From Fomes fomentarius (Eukaryota; Basidiomycota; Agaricomycetes; Polyporales; Polyporaceae), in the NCBI GenBank assembly GCA_022606135.1, contig JABYQN010000012.1:496001-560000 (forward strand): a stretch of 64,000 nucleotides of DNA, in the 5' to 3' direction. The notes below the pieces were generated by a model. That model saw nothing but the letters and a program-made list of their open reading frames with translations, did no database searches and was not told where the DNA came from. Shown here piece by piece: positions 11,372 through 22,135 of the stretch. The number at the start of each line of letters is the position of its first letter. Within the stretch, counting starts at the first letter, position 1. The position numbers and the translations under genes are program-made.

Positions 11372-12352
11372 ATGGTCACGACGCAGCTTGCGCACCCAGA
11401 CGCACATACAGAGTGGACGGACGTGATAACAAAGCATTTCGACAATACCCCGATGTTTATTGAAGACAGTGCACCTTGTCCCGCCGAGCAGGTCCCAGGA
11501 CTCGACTGTGGTGCGTTTCGTACCCCATATAAACCCTCCCATTGTGTCGTTGTTGGGGCAGTGCGCTTCAAGGTCCCAAGCTGCTTCACCCGCACCATCC
11601 TGCTCGGCATCTCCCACATCGATGTGACCATCCTCCGCCTCAAGGCCGAAGTGCGCTGCGTTGCTGACGACTGCGCGATCATCAATGTGAGCACATGGGG
11701 AGATACCAAACATTGGCAGTCCGAGTGGTCTTGGCTAAGCATACCACCTGACGACCCCGACATCCAAACCGGACGATACACAACCACACAGGACCACCCA
11801 TGGTCCGAGTCCCAGAAGAACACATCCCGTTGGATCGCTTTCGCACATCCATACGCCACACCGCCAAAGGTGATTGTATGGCTCGACACCGTCGACAGCG
11901 GACCTGGGCACAACGTGCGCGTGAACACGCGGGCGGACCATGTCGACGTCACAGGGTTCACGATCCACGTCAACACCTGGGCGGATTCGAATCTCTGGTT
12001 TGCGGGTGCATCATGGCTTGCGCACTCTGCCGATCGTAGGGACGTGCGGAGCGGTCAGTTTGAGATCGGTGACATCCGCCCGTGGGATAGTCCGCAGCAC
12101 ACGAACACCGGGCATGTGTCGTGGGGCGCCCCGCGGATGGCGCGGCCGCCGCGCGTGTTCACCACGTTGAGGTCGCTGGACTTCCAGGATGGGAGAAATA
12201 TACGCATCAAGACAATCACGAGCGAGATCACGACGACCGGTATGACCTGGAACCTCGAAAGTCGAGATGACACGATCCTGTACTCGGCTGGTGCAGTCTA
12301 CTTCGCATTCAATGATGATGAGTCTGGAGGCGAGGTGAGCGCCTTCGTCTAA
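11372..12352 (+). CDS. H-type lectin domain protein (three tandem units)
   Basis: Intact 326-residue protein with tandem H-type lectin units (the Helix pomatia agglutinin family, which binds GalNAc-type sugars). Units 2 and 3 are clear: about residues 136-218 with PPKVIVWLDTVDS, NVRVNTR and TGFTIHVNTWADS..LWFAGASWL, and about 228-312 with PPRVFTTLRSLDF, NIRIKT and TILYSAGAVYFAF. Unit 1 (55-124) is more divergent but keeps INVSTWGDTKHWQSEWSWL. I chose the ATG at 11372, directly after a 5'-UTR intron acceptor. The in-frame extension to 11270 adds a hydrophobic run, but it reads across that intron and is probably untranslated. Without it there is no signal peptide, as in many fungal lectins that stay cytoplasmic or leave by unconventional routes. 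The gene lies alone between two diverged direct repeats. Expected role, inferred from the family: glycan recognition, possibly defence or development. Confidence 0.85.
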   Translation: MVTTQLAHPDAHTEWTDVITKHFDNTPMFIEDSAPCPAEQVPGLDCGAFRTPYKPSHCVVVGAVRFKVPSCFTRTILLGISHIDVTILRLKAEVRCVADDCAIINVSTWGDTKHWQSEWSWLSIPPDDPDIQTGRYTTTQDHPWSESQKNTSRWIAFAHPYATPPKVIVWLDTVDSGPGHNVRVNTRADHVDVTGFTIHVNTWADSNLWFAGASWLAHSADRRDVRSGQFEIGDIRPWDSPQHTNTGHVSWGAPRMARPPRVFTTLRSLDFQDGRNIRIKTITSEITTTGMTWNLESRDDTILYSAGAVYFAFNDDESGGEVSAFV

Positions 12353-12399
12353 AGCATCAATCGTTTCTGCTTACATTTCCCTGTGAAAGGCGCACTGAC

Positions 12400-13550
12400 A
12401 TGAAGTGTCTCGAGGCGTCGAGTGGTGGAGATCACAAGAATACTTATGTACGCTTTCTTAGCTTTTGCACGAGACGAGACACCAAGAATGTACTCATTAC
12501 TAGCCCTACTAGACGCGCAAGTCGCGTAGCGCAGGGCGTACATATGAACTTGGATTGATGCATGGACGCAGGAGGGACTGAGGTATCTGCAGCCACTGGC
12601 GTGCACAGAGAGCGGAAGGAGCATGTCCAGGCCCCAGGGGCTGCCGTCGGGTGGTCCGAAGCTCGAGAGGCCGCGGTGTCACTGGGTGGCTGCCTCTGCA
12701 CCATCGAAGCTGAGCATCGCATAGATATAGGTCTGAGAGATAGTATATTCCGTACTCCGTACACATACCGTGGATGGTCTATCACAAAGTGAACAGGAAT
12801 ACTTAAAGGAGCCCGGCATGCGGTAGGTGTATGCGCGCGATCCTGGTACCATCCGGCAGAAAAGCACATCAGGCGTGCAAACATCTTTGAGAAAGAAGGA
12901 GCGGCTGGCACTGCGACGTTAAAACGCACTGTGCATAAAGAGAGATGATACCTCCCGAAACGAACAGTGGTCGTTGCCGCATGAGATTCTTAAATCGATG
13001 GATACACCCGTGTAACTCGTTGTACCCATACATTGGACGGCAAGCATATCGCGCTGATGGGGCCCATACAGCTCGCCAACTAGAGCAACAATCGCAAGCA
13101 GAGACAAAGAGAGATATATGGGCAGCAGGATTAGCTCTGCGCTATCGCCGCGGCACAGAGGGTCTTAGTACGAGACTACAGGATGTCGATGAACATGTAG
13201 AAGGGGAGGAGGAGGAGGAGGAAGGAATTTAAAGATGGATGCGGAGTCTACGCCCGTGGCGGATGTCGGACCGACCACCGATTTCCATCAATGGCCTCTT
13301 CAGTCTCCAAGTCAAACTTCGCTACCGTTCTCGTTCTGAATCTCCCTCCCACTATTCGTGTGGGCTCTTCCATCTGGCTGGCCATTGGGTGACATAAGCA
13401 GCACTCGAATATGACCGCGAGAATGGGCCTCTGCTCTCGATTCGGCTCCTTTACGGGTAGTTTAGCTTATACTTATAGCCGGTAGCCCCCTGGGTCTCTC
13501 GGATACGAGCCTTCAAGTTGACACAAACCGGAGCATGGGCTACGAGAATG
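12400..13550. repeat. diverged repeat block, partner of 34.7-36.14 kb
   Basis: Contains the right-hand direct repeat of the lectin segment (12480-12720). It then matches 35300-36140 in order: TGTGCATAAAGAGA at 12931 and 35462, a GACGGCAAGCA block at 13036 and 35812, and GACACAAACC with GGGCTACGAGA at 13520 and 36113. A further copy of the 13250-13400 part lies at 41240-41400 (GTGGCGGATGTCGG, CCATTGGG, GACATA). No intact coding frame. Confidence 0.5.
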
Positions 13551-15168
13551 AAGGGGCTCTAGATATGAGAAGGTGCTGTAGTTGTCTGGCACACGAGGAC
13601 TATGTGAGTCTTCTCTCTTTCTCCTTCCAGACTACTCTCATCTGTGATCTTTCGTAGCCAAGGATGTGCACGTCCTGGCATACATTCTCATCCCACATCT
13701 ACATCCCTCGACCAGCTCTCCTGTGACAACTCGTGGTCTGTAGGCTATAACAGTCCGCCACGCCTTATGAGGCACGCAGACCATCGTTATTGCCGCACCG
13801 ATCGGCGTCTGGATATTTTCCAAAATTTGGATTGTGCATGATGGGTTTGTCATTCTGCCCTTGCTTCTCAGGCTGACTGTCGGCCTCGGACGTCCTTGAC
13901 TTCTCGACGCATTCAAACAGCACTGTTCAAGAGAGATCTGCGCAAGAGGTGGCCTTCGCTGGAGATGGCAAGGGACAGGTCCATTGGACATTGCGATGCT
14001 GTGAGTCCATCCATTTCGTTGCTCTGTCATTGCCCGCCAAATACAATTCCTCTCCTCCGCCAGTCCCCGCATGAGGTGACGCTACAGCTCCTAATGTCAA
14101 TCCTATCGCTGGTATGTCGCCATCCGCTGTCCTCCCGCCTTCCGACCACACGCGATCACAAACCCACCCTTCCTCATACAGTTTCCACTATGCACCCAGT
14201 CACAGTCCTCCTCTGCGGGTTCTCACGCTCGTCGGTATACCTGCACTTAGAGGAGGACCACGCATATGCAGCGTGGATACACACCTCATTCCTCATTTTC
14301 AGCGAACCTGTGTGGGCATGCATACAACAAAGCTCGACATTACCCAGGTGTTTGAGGAGCATGGTAACGTCGCGCCGCTTATCGCCATCCCTACATGTCA
14401 TGTGGCCTAGCTGTAGGTCCTCGTACAGCTGAACTTCCCCATCGTTTGCTTCGGCTCGAGGCGTCTCAGGTTACACATTCTGCAAGACCCAATGCACCCG
14501 ATGCTGATTTATCTCTGAGCTGGTCAGTAATTTCAACATCAATAGGCTAGCATGGCCGTCTTCGTTCACGTTCTTTTGGATAGGCATCGGGTCCAGATGT
14601 GGCGCCGTCGTGAGTATGTCACTTGTTATTTCGTGCACGGTGTACGTTTCACTGATCATGCCGTGACTTATGATGGATGCTTGCGCTCAGAGGCCAGCAG
14701 GCCAGCAGACCGTCCGTGGTGCTCGGATGCTCCCAATGCCGCAGGTTGTTCACTGGGTTATGTGAAATATGTGGTTTGGCTACTCGCAGTCTGGATGACA
14801 ATGGGGTTTCTGATCAGGAATGCGAGTGACACACTGCACGAGAAAGCTCAAACAATTACTGTATGAATCTATGTGGGTTTTTTTTTTCATTTCTGCAAAC
14901 TACGTTGCAAGTCCACTGAAGGACAACATCGCACAGCGGTTTGACTGATCTCAGGTTCTTAGCACACTGGTATATAGAGTATCACCAGCTTTGGCCATCT
15001 CATTCTATCCATTGATGTTTTCTCGAGCATGTGGTGTCTACAAGGCTAACTAAACACACGATAATGATAAAGTCTGTCTAGCATACCGAGTACATAGGCA
15101 CTACTATGTATTGGCACCACCCATGTGCTCGACGAACGCAAGAATCTCTATTGCAGTGGTTGTGAAAC
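13551..15168. other. unresolved region, possible exons on plus strand
   Basis: Between about 13850 and 14160 the plus strand shows exon-like pieces with plausible splice signals, such as GATGCT followed by GTGAGT, then a CGCCAG acceptor before a short block. I cannot link them into a gene with a start and stop or recognise a family. The rest, including a T-run near 14880, shows nothing I can name. Confidence 0.25.
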
Positions 15169-17107
15169 TCACTGCTTCTTCTTCGACGTTGAAGGCGCAC
15201 TTGTAGCAGATGGTTTACTCCGAGCCATTGGTACCGCCATTGTTCCTCCCCGTTGTGGGGGCCTTGTGGTCCTTGTTGACCTCCTCGTCGTCCCCCCAGT
15301 TGTGTCGTCTGCCCTTCCCTGGTCACTGTGGTCGTTTCCACTTGGCCCATCTCCGGGAGCATTGTGACCGTCTCCACCCTGTCTGCCACCGTTATTATCG
15401 TGATCTCTGCCTGCAGCACCTCTGTCACCGTTGTCTCCATCACCGTTGCCTCCATCTTCATTACCACCATCGCCTCCTCCCCCACCGTGATCTCCCACGC
15501 TCATGATGAAGACACTTCCGGCACAGAGGAACTCTCGCAGACCAGGGCGTAGTTGGTCATCGATGCTTGCAAAACAGAATCCAGCCATGGTCTGAATCAG
15601 TCTCGGATCATCCCAGTCCATGGCCTCTCCTGCGATGAACTCGTTGATATGTTTGTTCTGAATCCTCACACATATTGTGACCTTTCTTCCATTCGTGGCA
15701 AATCCCCAGTGAGATTTGAAGAAAATAAATTCCCCCCAGAACTTGAATTATGGGAGTGTGTAAGTTGTGACCGTCATATGGGAAGCATACACGCACCTGT
15801 TTGATGAACTTATAGGCTGTCTGCTGGGTGGCTGACAAACCCTTCTTATCCCATTGAAAACCACCAGCAGCGTCGACAAATATATGCCATCAGTTGAAGT
15901 CATAGACATTGTCATCATAGCTCCAGAATGACTTGATCTCTTCAACTGCAACTTGCTGAAAATGCGGTTGTTCTCTCTGGGGTTTCCTTGGGGGAGCAGG
16001 CTCCGACTCGGAGAGCTCAAAGTTAACTTTTCGTATCTGGTGGTGAGCTCATATAGTTAGCTCATAACTCACTTAGGTGCAATGTATCTGTACCTTTGTA
16101 GTTGTAGTTGTCAGTGAGCTGTTCCCACCAGATGGCTCCTGCTCTGAGGCCTCAGCAGTAATGTCACCTGTCTCGCCGTCAATAGCTTTCGATTGTGATT
16201 TGATTCCCCTATTATCAACCATGAGGAGGTAATCGGGAAATCCTGCAGTGTCCTTTGCTTTCACACTGTTGAGGGCATGTGTTGCCCTTAACCACACGGG
16301 GAAGAAAAGGTTGGTATTTTGACACCTTTGAATTAGTTCCTTGGATTTCTTGCTTTCATCATTGTCTTCGGTGAACAGCTGATCAGCCTGCACACTAAAA
16401 TCATAACGAGTCTATCTCATGGCATCAAAATACAAATCACCACGGCTGGATAACCTAGTAACCGATAATACCTTCAGAATGTGGTCTATTGGGGCCAATA
16501 GTTGAAGAATCACTTGGTCCTGCACTGATGGTTCTGATGTAACAGGTTGTGCTTGGGGGTTGCTCATGTTTTGCGAGAACCAGCATGCAAGTGCAAAGAG
16601 AGCATTGTATTGTTGAATCCCCGATGGATAGGGAAATGAGTTCTCTGCAGGGCCTGCTGTGCTCACTCGGTCTTTATGCCCCCACCCATTGTGCTGAGTG
16701 TACAACCCATTATGGAAGGCCTGCTGCTCAGGCGTGACAGGTTGCACGCCTATGTTGGGATCACCATACTGATATAATCTTGCGTTCAGTTCTGAGCACT
16801 TTTTGAGCACATGAATTCTTTTGTCTTTTTCCAGATTCTGAACTCGTTTGGTGGGTTTTGTATGACTACCTACTTGTGTAGAAGCACCTTCAAGTTGTAC
16901 AAGGGGTGCAAGTGTGGTCTGGTTTGGAAGTTGAAGATCATAGAGCTGGTTCCTGGCATTATCATGGAATGCAAATGGCCATGGCCGAATATGTGCTGGT
17001 GGAGCATTACCCTGAGGATCAGGGCCATTGTTTTGGGGGTTCCAGAGCTCATGCGGAGGCCAGAAGTGGGCGATTCCTGGAAACGCTTGAGGATTGGGCT
17101 GAGCCAT
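15169..17107 (-). pseudogene. unknown four-exon protein with one in-frame TGA
   Basis: Four exons join in phase 0: 16472-17107, 16094-16387, 15797-16036 and 15169-15741. The introns are 84, 57 and 55 nt with GT-AG ends. The full reading is 580 residues with a single TGA at 15890-15892 in exon 3. The protein starts MAQPNPQAFPG and has a middle part with LLAPIDHILK and TRSK-type helical sequence. A compact C-terminal domain contains FWGEFIFFKSHWGFATNG and TMAGFCFASIDDQL, and a 90-residue tail is rich in Gly, Asp and Asn. I do not recognise the family. Everything outside the TGA looks maintained. Either this is a recent nonsense allele, or the TGA is spliced out: a weak alternative intron (GTCTAT donor to GATAAG, 63 nt, multiple of three) would remove it along with a Trp/Phe-rich segment. 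Confidence 0.6.
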
Positions 17108-17267
17108 CTATGTGTTGGTAGAGTGGTCAGTCAAGAGGGAGTTAATTCAAGACCTATCGGGTACGAGGCTCAGTATATATACCCTGAAACTCCTTGATAT
17201 CCATTCGTGAGGTCTCATAGGTGGTGCATGTGCTGTACTACAGAGCTTTGGAGTGCGGTGTCTGCGG

Positions 17268-17550
17268 CGCAAGTGGCAAGGGGCGTCTGTACTCACCAAA
17301 TCGGTGACGGTCTGTCCACGTACCTGGCTTGCGCATGAGCCGCCCGTCTGCGGCAATGCCGTGCGATAGCATATGCATCGTACTCTGGAGCTTTCACTGC
17401 ATGTAGCGTGGCATCTGGTCGCCTGTCGTCCCGTAAGGTTCCAACGGGGTGCAAGGAAGGGGTGTCTGTACTCGTGTTTGCTAAACCCTGATCGTGCGTG
17501 ATAGCCGTCCGTCTGTGGCGACGTTGTGTGATAGCTGTGGTATCGCACAG
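17268..17550. repeat. degenerate tandem repeat, two units
   Basis: Two diverged units, about 17270-17390 and 17450-17545, share in order AAGGGGYGTCTGTACTC, GCCGYCCGTCTGYGGC and GTGYGATAGC (Y is C or T). The stretch lies between two divergent genes and has no convincing coding frame. 17551-17958 holds only a CT-rich tract (about 17770-17805) and the leader of the kinase-like gene. Confidence 0.4.
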
Positions 17551-17958
17551 TGTAGCCGCAGACAAAAGTAGCATCATATGTATAGCATACTCTACAGAAG
17601 TATGTCTACAGTGTCATGTGTTGACACTGGACAATTAAGACATAAGGCGCAAAGCACTGTGCAGCTTGCCAAGGCGAGTCGGAGGGCAGAGGCGCATCCG
17701 GGTGATTTAGACGTCGCCTAGCGCCACAACTGACACATACTTATGAATGGAGACTCAGACAGATGGCTTCTCCCTTCCTCCTCCTCCTCTTCCTCCTCCT
17801 CCACGGGTTACTCACTGTTTCACTAGGCTTTACTATGGAGACGGAGACATCCACCATTGAGGCATCTAGACAATTCCTTGCCGTTCGTTGCTACACCCAT
17901 GGTGAGAGTTTGTTGCCCCCGGGCTGATACCAGCTTTTCTTAGCAGGTATCAACCATT

Positions 17959-18878
17959 ATGTCTGTCGTCATCGAGAACTTTTCCGATAACAATGACAAC
18001 ACATTGGCGCTCGAAATCCCTAGGGATGATTACACTCAACTCGACATCGATATAGACAAGGAGCATCCATCTATCCCCACTCCCATTCTCATTCCCAATT
18101 ACGCAATCAGCGGGACATTAGCTAACATTAAACTGAATATCAAACTCGGAAAACGCATCGACATTCATCAGGATTCCGATCCCGAGGACCAGCGCCACGT
18201 GAACCACGTCTACGATGTGGAAGTGCTCAACCGCCACCAGCTGAACTTCAAGCTACCGCCCATGATACTCAAGCTTGCGCAAGAGCTCGAGACTGGTCGC
18301 AAACTCGCTCAAGAGGCTGCGATGTACAGTTATCTATCGTCACTTCAAGGCACTGTAGTACCCAGGTGCTACGGCTACTTCCGCAGGTTTGTGAGGGAAT
18401 GTGTGGTCCACCCGTGGATCGATCCTGGGACTGAAGTCATACTCCGAAGGACCTTCAAGTTGGATGAAAATCCAAATGCAAGCCTGAGCATACTCCTCTT
18501 GGAGAAGTTACCAGGACATATCGAAAAGTCCGTCGACTTAGGATCACTCAAGTGAGTTCATTCTCTTATTTGGATGCAATAAAGCTGGACAACGTGTTCT
18601 GGCAAGGTAGAAAATCTTTGATCGCCATGAACGAGCAGCTCTTCGACAAACAGGTGTACCACTGTGATTTGCACTACGGAAACGTCATGCGAGCCTGCAG
18701 TGATACCACTTATTCAACAGCTTCGTCGTATCAGTATCGTTTCATTGACTTAGAGGATGCGGTATGGTCAAACGTTCCACCGGCAGTTAGACGTCGTGGG
18801 TTTGAAGAGGATATTGATTGCATCATTAGCGATGTACGTCGTTTGGACTGTCATGTGTTGCAGTGTCTACGCGACTAG
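17959..18878 (+). CDS. fungal protein-kinase-like protein
   Basis: 286-residue protein in two exons, 17959-18551 and 18611-18878. The 59-nt intron (GTGAGT donor, GGTAG acceptor) restores the frame. The N-terminal 100 residues carry no motif I can name. The kinase-like fold follows: LAQEAAMYSYLSSLQG and VVPRCYGYF (N-lobe helix and strand), NASLSILLLEKL (hinge region), catalytic loop HCDLHYGNV (about 215-223, base D217, N222), and FIDLEDA (metal-binding D244). A clear P-loop and VAIK lysine are not obvious, as in many basidiomycete members of this expanded family, so activity is uncertain. A possible 5' non-coding exon ends at the GTGAGA near 17900. It is transcribed away from the unknown minus-strand gene at 15.2-17.1 kb. 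It ends just before the duplicated segment that begins near 19080. Confidence 0.75.
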
Positions 18879-19079
18879 ACACCGTTACCCTGACCTCAAT
18901 CTATAACTATGATGTTGCTTATTTACGACGCATGGAACTGCACGCTATACATAGAGCTTCTATGCCTCGTCCACGCCCTGTCGGATTCCGCGCCCGCCCT
19001 ATAGGCATGCAGAACAGGCCAGCCACTTCCTTCGAGGTTACAGGCGGTGTTGACAGCGATACGCACCCCCCGCCCTTCG

Positions 19080-22068
19080 CACGCCCTTCCATCCCGAGAT
19101 GGGCAGGTGCCTGGACAACGGTCCTGCCATCGTTGAACGCCTTGTCGTCCTGCCGGAATGTCAGCAGTACGCGCAGTAAGCTGTGAGGGCGCATGGAGTG
19201 CCATGCACTCGCTCCAACGCGGGATTGCGGCATGCACAGAAGAGCGGGTCAGTGCAGGTAGAACGTGGTAGGCACTGCAGGCGGCTGCAAACGCGCACTG
19301 GACAAGCTGGACAAGGGTGTATGATCACGTATGTCCTGAGCGTCGCGCTAGGAGATATCGTCGAGGTGCGCACCCCTCGTCTCTAGTGGACCTGCACATG
19401 TGAAGTGTGCCGGGACGTTTGGTCTGTGCATATACATTGCTAGCGAAGTTGCAGTACCAGTCGTAGATGAGAACGACGACGGGGAACGTCAAGGATTGCA
19501 TGAGAGTGACTGCTGGAGTACTCATCTTTCTGGTCAAAGTCTCTCCCTGATCGCCTCGCCCTCTGTTTGCGAACAACCTCAATCTTGTTGTCTTGCTGGA
19601 ATCCTTCACCGCGCCTTCATCGTCCACTTCGTGGAGCCTCCCGGAAAGATTCGTCACGCGGACGGTCCCCCAGCTAAGCCTTTGCTCTGCAACTCCGTTC
19701 GTGTGTGCTGTTCACTGATGATCCATTCGGGGTGCTGCGCGAGCAGCCCATCGGAACTCCAATTGTGGCGTTCGCGCCTTTGAACGCGAGCAGCCGGAGT
19801 GCACATGCCTTGGTCGAGAGATAGGTGCATTTCCCACTCGAGCAAGAGTTTATGAGAGACTTCTGACGTTGACCAAGGAACGGTGGATGAGTGGTAGTTG
19901 AAGTTTGTGAGGTTGAGTACGAGTAATTGAGAACTTGAAGTTAATAGCGTAATCATTGATCTACGTAAGTATGTGATCTAGCCGAGGCTCTGAGGATGAG
20001 CGCCGGCGTTGGTTCTCATCCTCGTCGACCGGCAGCTTCTCTGGCTCACTCTCCCCCTTGGCTTGCAGCGTTCTACGATGTCCGCAACGGCAAGCACATA
20101 TGTATCTCAAACAACTATCCTCATAGGCTTCAGGTAGTTGGTGTGCCTTCCTCCACCCCTGCTCCTCGCACACAAACGTCCATTTCCCTTTTGTAAATCA
20201 CAATACAGAGCTGCACTCTTCTACGCTTCCCGCAAGTACCTCCTCCGCCATCTCTACCATGACCTGCAAGACCTATCCGCAAAGAGCGCATCAGGCGTGG
20301 GCCCACCGGTCGTAGTATTCGACGCCGGGGAGACAGAGCTGGAGACCCTGCCGACGCCGTCGAGCGCGACGACACCCACGACACCCATACGGAGGCGGGC
20401 GTTCCACTCTTCACTCTCGGGAGTGTTGTTTTCGTTGTGTTTCTCGGAGAGCTGCACGCTCTTCCTCTTGCTGGTGTGCCAGGCGTTGGAGGCGTTTCAC
20501 CCGCAGTGAGTCCTGTTCCGTCATGTGGATGTATTTTCCAGGCGGTATTCATGGCGGAGCAGAGTGCGGCTGCTCAACTGGAAGGTCTCCCTATCCATCC
20601 TTATCACAGCCATCGTGCTCGTCATCCCGCTATCCTACAGTATAGTGCTCAGTAATGGCACCGCACCAGGAGGTACGTTGTATCCATTTGCTCGTACTCT
20701 CCCAGCCTCAAGCCTGCTCCCTGCACCCAGTTCCATCTTCGCGGACCCAGAGAATTTGCTCTGCGAGCCTCGCAATTTACCTCATCCCGAATCTCCTCTT
20801 CCTCATCGCTCTCTCGTACGTCCCACTCCCTTCGGGAATGCCCACACACAGTGTCCTTGCGTCGACGCTCTCCCGCCTCACCGTCATCGGTATCGTCATC
20901 CTCGGTGCGCTCTCTGGGTTCGGAGCCATTGACACGGCGTGGGACTTCTTCCCCGTGTTCTCGCGAAGTGCAAAGTGCGTTTCTATCCGTCGTCGCGTGC
21001 CTGCACAATCCAAGAAATTACATGGTACTGACGCGCCGACCAAGGGCGCATCCGACGGACGAGGAGGTGCGGAATGCCGAAGCAGGCCTGCAGCGTGTGA
21101 GGGAAGACCTTGCGCGACGACAGAAAGACTTGCAAACCCTCGAAGCAACCAAGGTGAACTGACCCCGGGGTACATCGGCAGCGACACTAACTCGCATACG
21201 CGCCGCAGAAAAACGACGTGCAGTCGTCAAATTGGCTGTCTCGTGCGCTCCCGACCTTCGGCAGCAGCGGTGAGTTCCCTATCTCCTATCTCTATTTCTT
21301 TTCCTTTTCATCTCACCTCACCTACTTGTCTCCGTGTCCGTGTCTGTATACGTGTCTCTAGAGTCGTCGCAGCTGGCACAAGAAATCACTGGGCTGCAGT
21401 CGCTCGAGTACGAGATGTCGCGGAAGCTGGACGTGCTGAAACAGCGCCAGGCGGGTGCTAAGTTCGCGCGGACTGTCGCTGGCAGGATGTTCAACTGGGG
21501 CGGGCGGCTCTTCGCGGTGTACTGCGTCTACCGCATCCTCAACGTACGTGCACCCTTCCTCCACTGTGCCTCGCGTTGCGACCGGACTCAACGTGCGCTG
21601 CTGTAGTCGACCGTCAATCTGGTGCTACCCCGCTCAGCACCCACACCGGGTGGTGAAACAACGTCGAACGCAGACCTCGTGAGCCTGGTACTCGCATACA
21701 TGCTCTCTTTCCTGCCCTTCGTGCACCTCGCGCCAGACAAGGTCGCGGTCATCTCACGCCAGATCAGCCTTGCGCTCGTCGGCGCCATTATCTTGAGCAG
21801 CATACGACGAGTGCTCCGCGGAGTCGCCAGGGTGCGTCTCTGATCTTGAACTACGCATACAGTGTCAATGATCATGATCGATGTTGACGCGATACCCCAC
21901 CCCGCTCCTGCGTGTGACAAGCCGCTCGCTAGGCGCGTCGCTCATGCTGCTCACGCTCGCGCAGGTCATGGTGCGTCCTCTTCGCCTCGCAGTATCCTCC
22001 TGCTGCTCACTCACAGCATCTATCATTGCAGGGCATCTATCTCCTCTCGACGCTCATCCAGCTCCGCA
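19080..22068. repeat. segmental duplication, copy 1 (partner 41790-44643)
   Basis: About 3 kb nearly collinear with 41790-44643. Identity is very high from about 20.08 to 21.85 kb and visibly lower upstream (19.1-20.0 kb), where copy 1 has about 150 extra bases near 19215-19365. It ends abruptly at about 22068, inside the last coding exon of the GPHR gene. The part left of the GPHR start (19.08-20.07 kb) has small minus-strand frames, shared with copy 2, that I could not assign. Confidence 0.85.
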
Positions 22069-22135
22069 CGAAGATATGGATATGCCTGCAGTAAGTGTGT
22101 GGGCGAAGCTGAAGCATGCGTCGTATACGGTTTGA
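20078..22135 (+). pseudogene. Golgi pH regulator (GPHR) copy 1, truncated
   Basis: GPHR (GPR89-type) is a multi-pass Golgi anion channel that acidifies the lumen. Exons 1-8 match copy 2 in length and phase: 20078-20133, 20209-20505, 20563-20672, 20731-20974, 21045-21153, 21209-21269, 21362-21543 and 21607-21831. They include FSESCTLFLLL, the RLLNWKVSL segment, LSGFGAIDTAWDFFPVF and RLFAVYCVYRIL. Two lesions disable the end. Relative to copy 2, four bases including the AG acceptor of exon 9 are missing just before 21907. Exon 10 diverges after QLRT at about 22068 and stops at once (KIWICLQ), losing roughly the last 55 residues. An upstream AG in intron 8 leads straight to a TGA. A shortened, probably non-functional product is expected. 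Confidence 0.85.

Noticed and set aside
20649..21008. 119-codon minus-strand frame, repeated at 43227-43586
   Set aside because: It is antisense to GPHR exon 4; conservation follows from the duplicated GPHR coding sequence.
20975..21014. 40-nt intron between GPHR exons 4 and 5
   Set aside because: A 70-nt intron ending at 21044 keeps the same frame, has a TACTGAC branch point and gives the better family match, so the shorter version was dropped.
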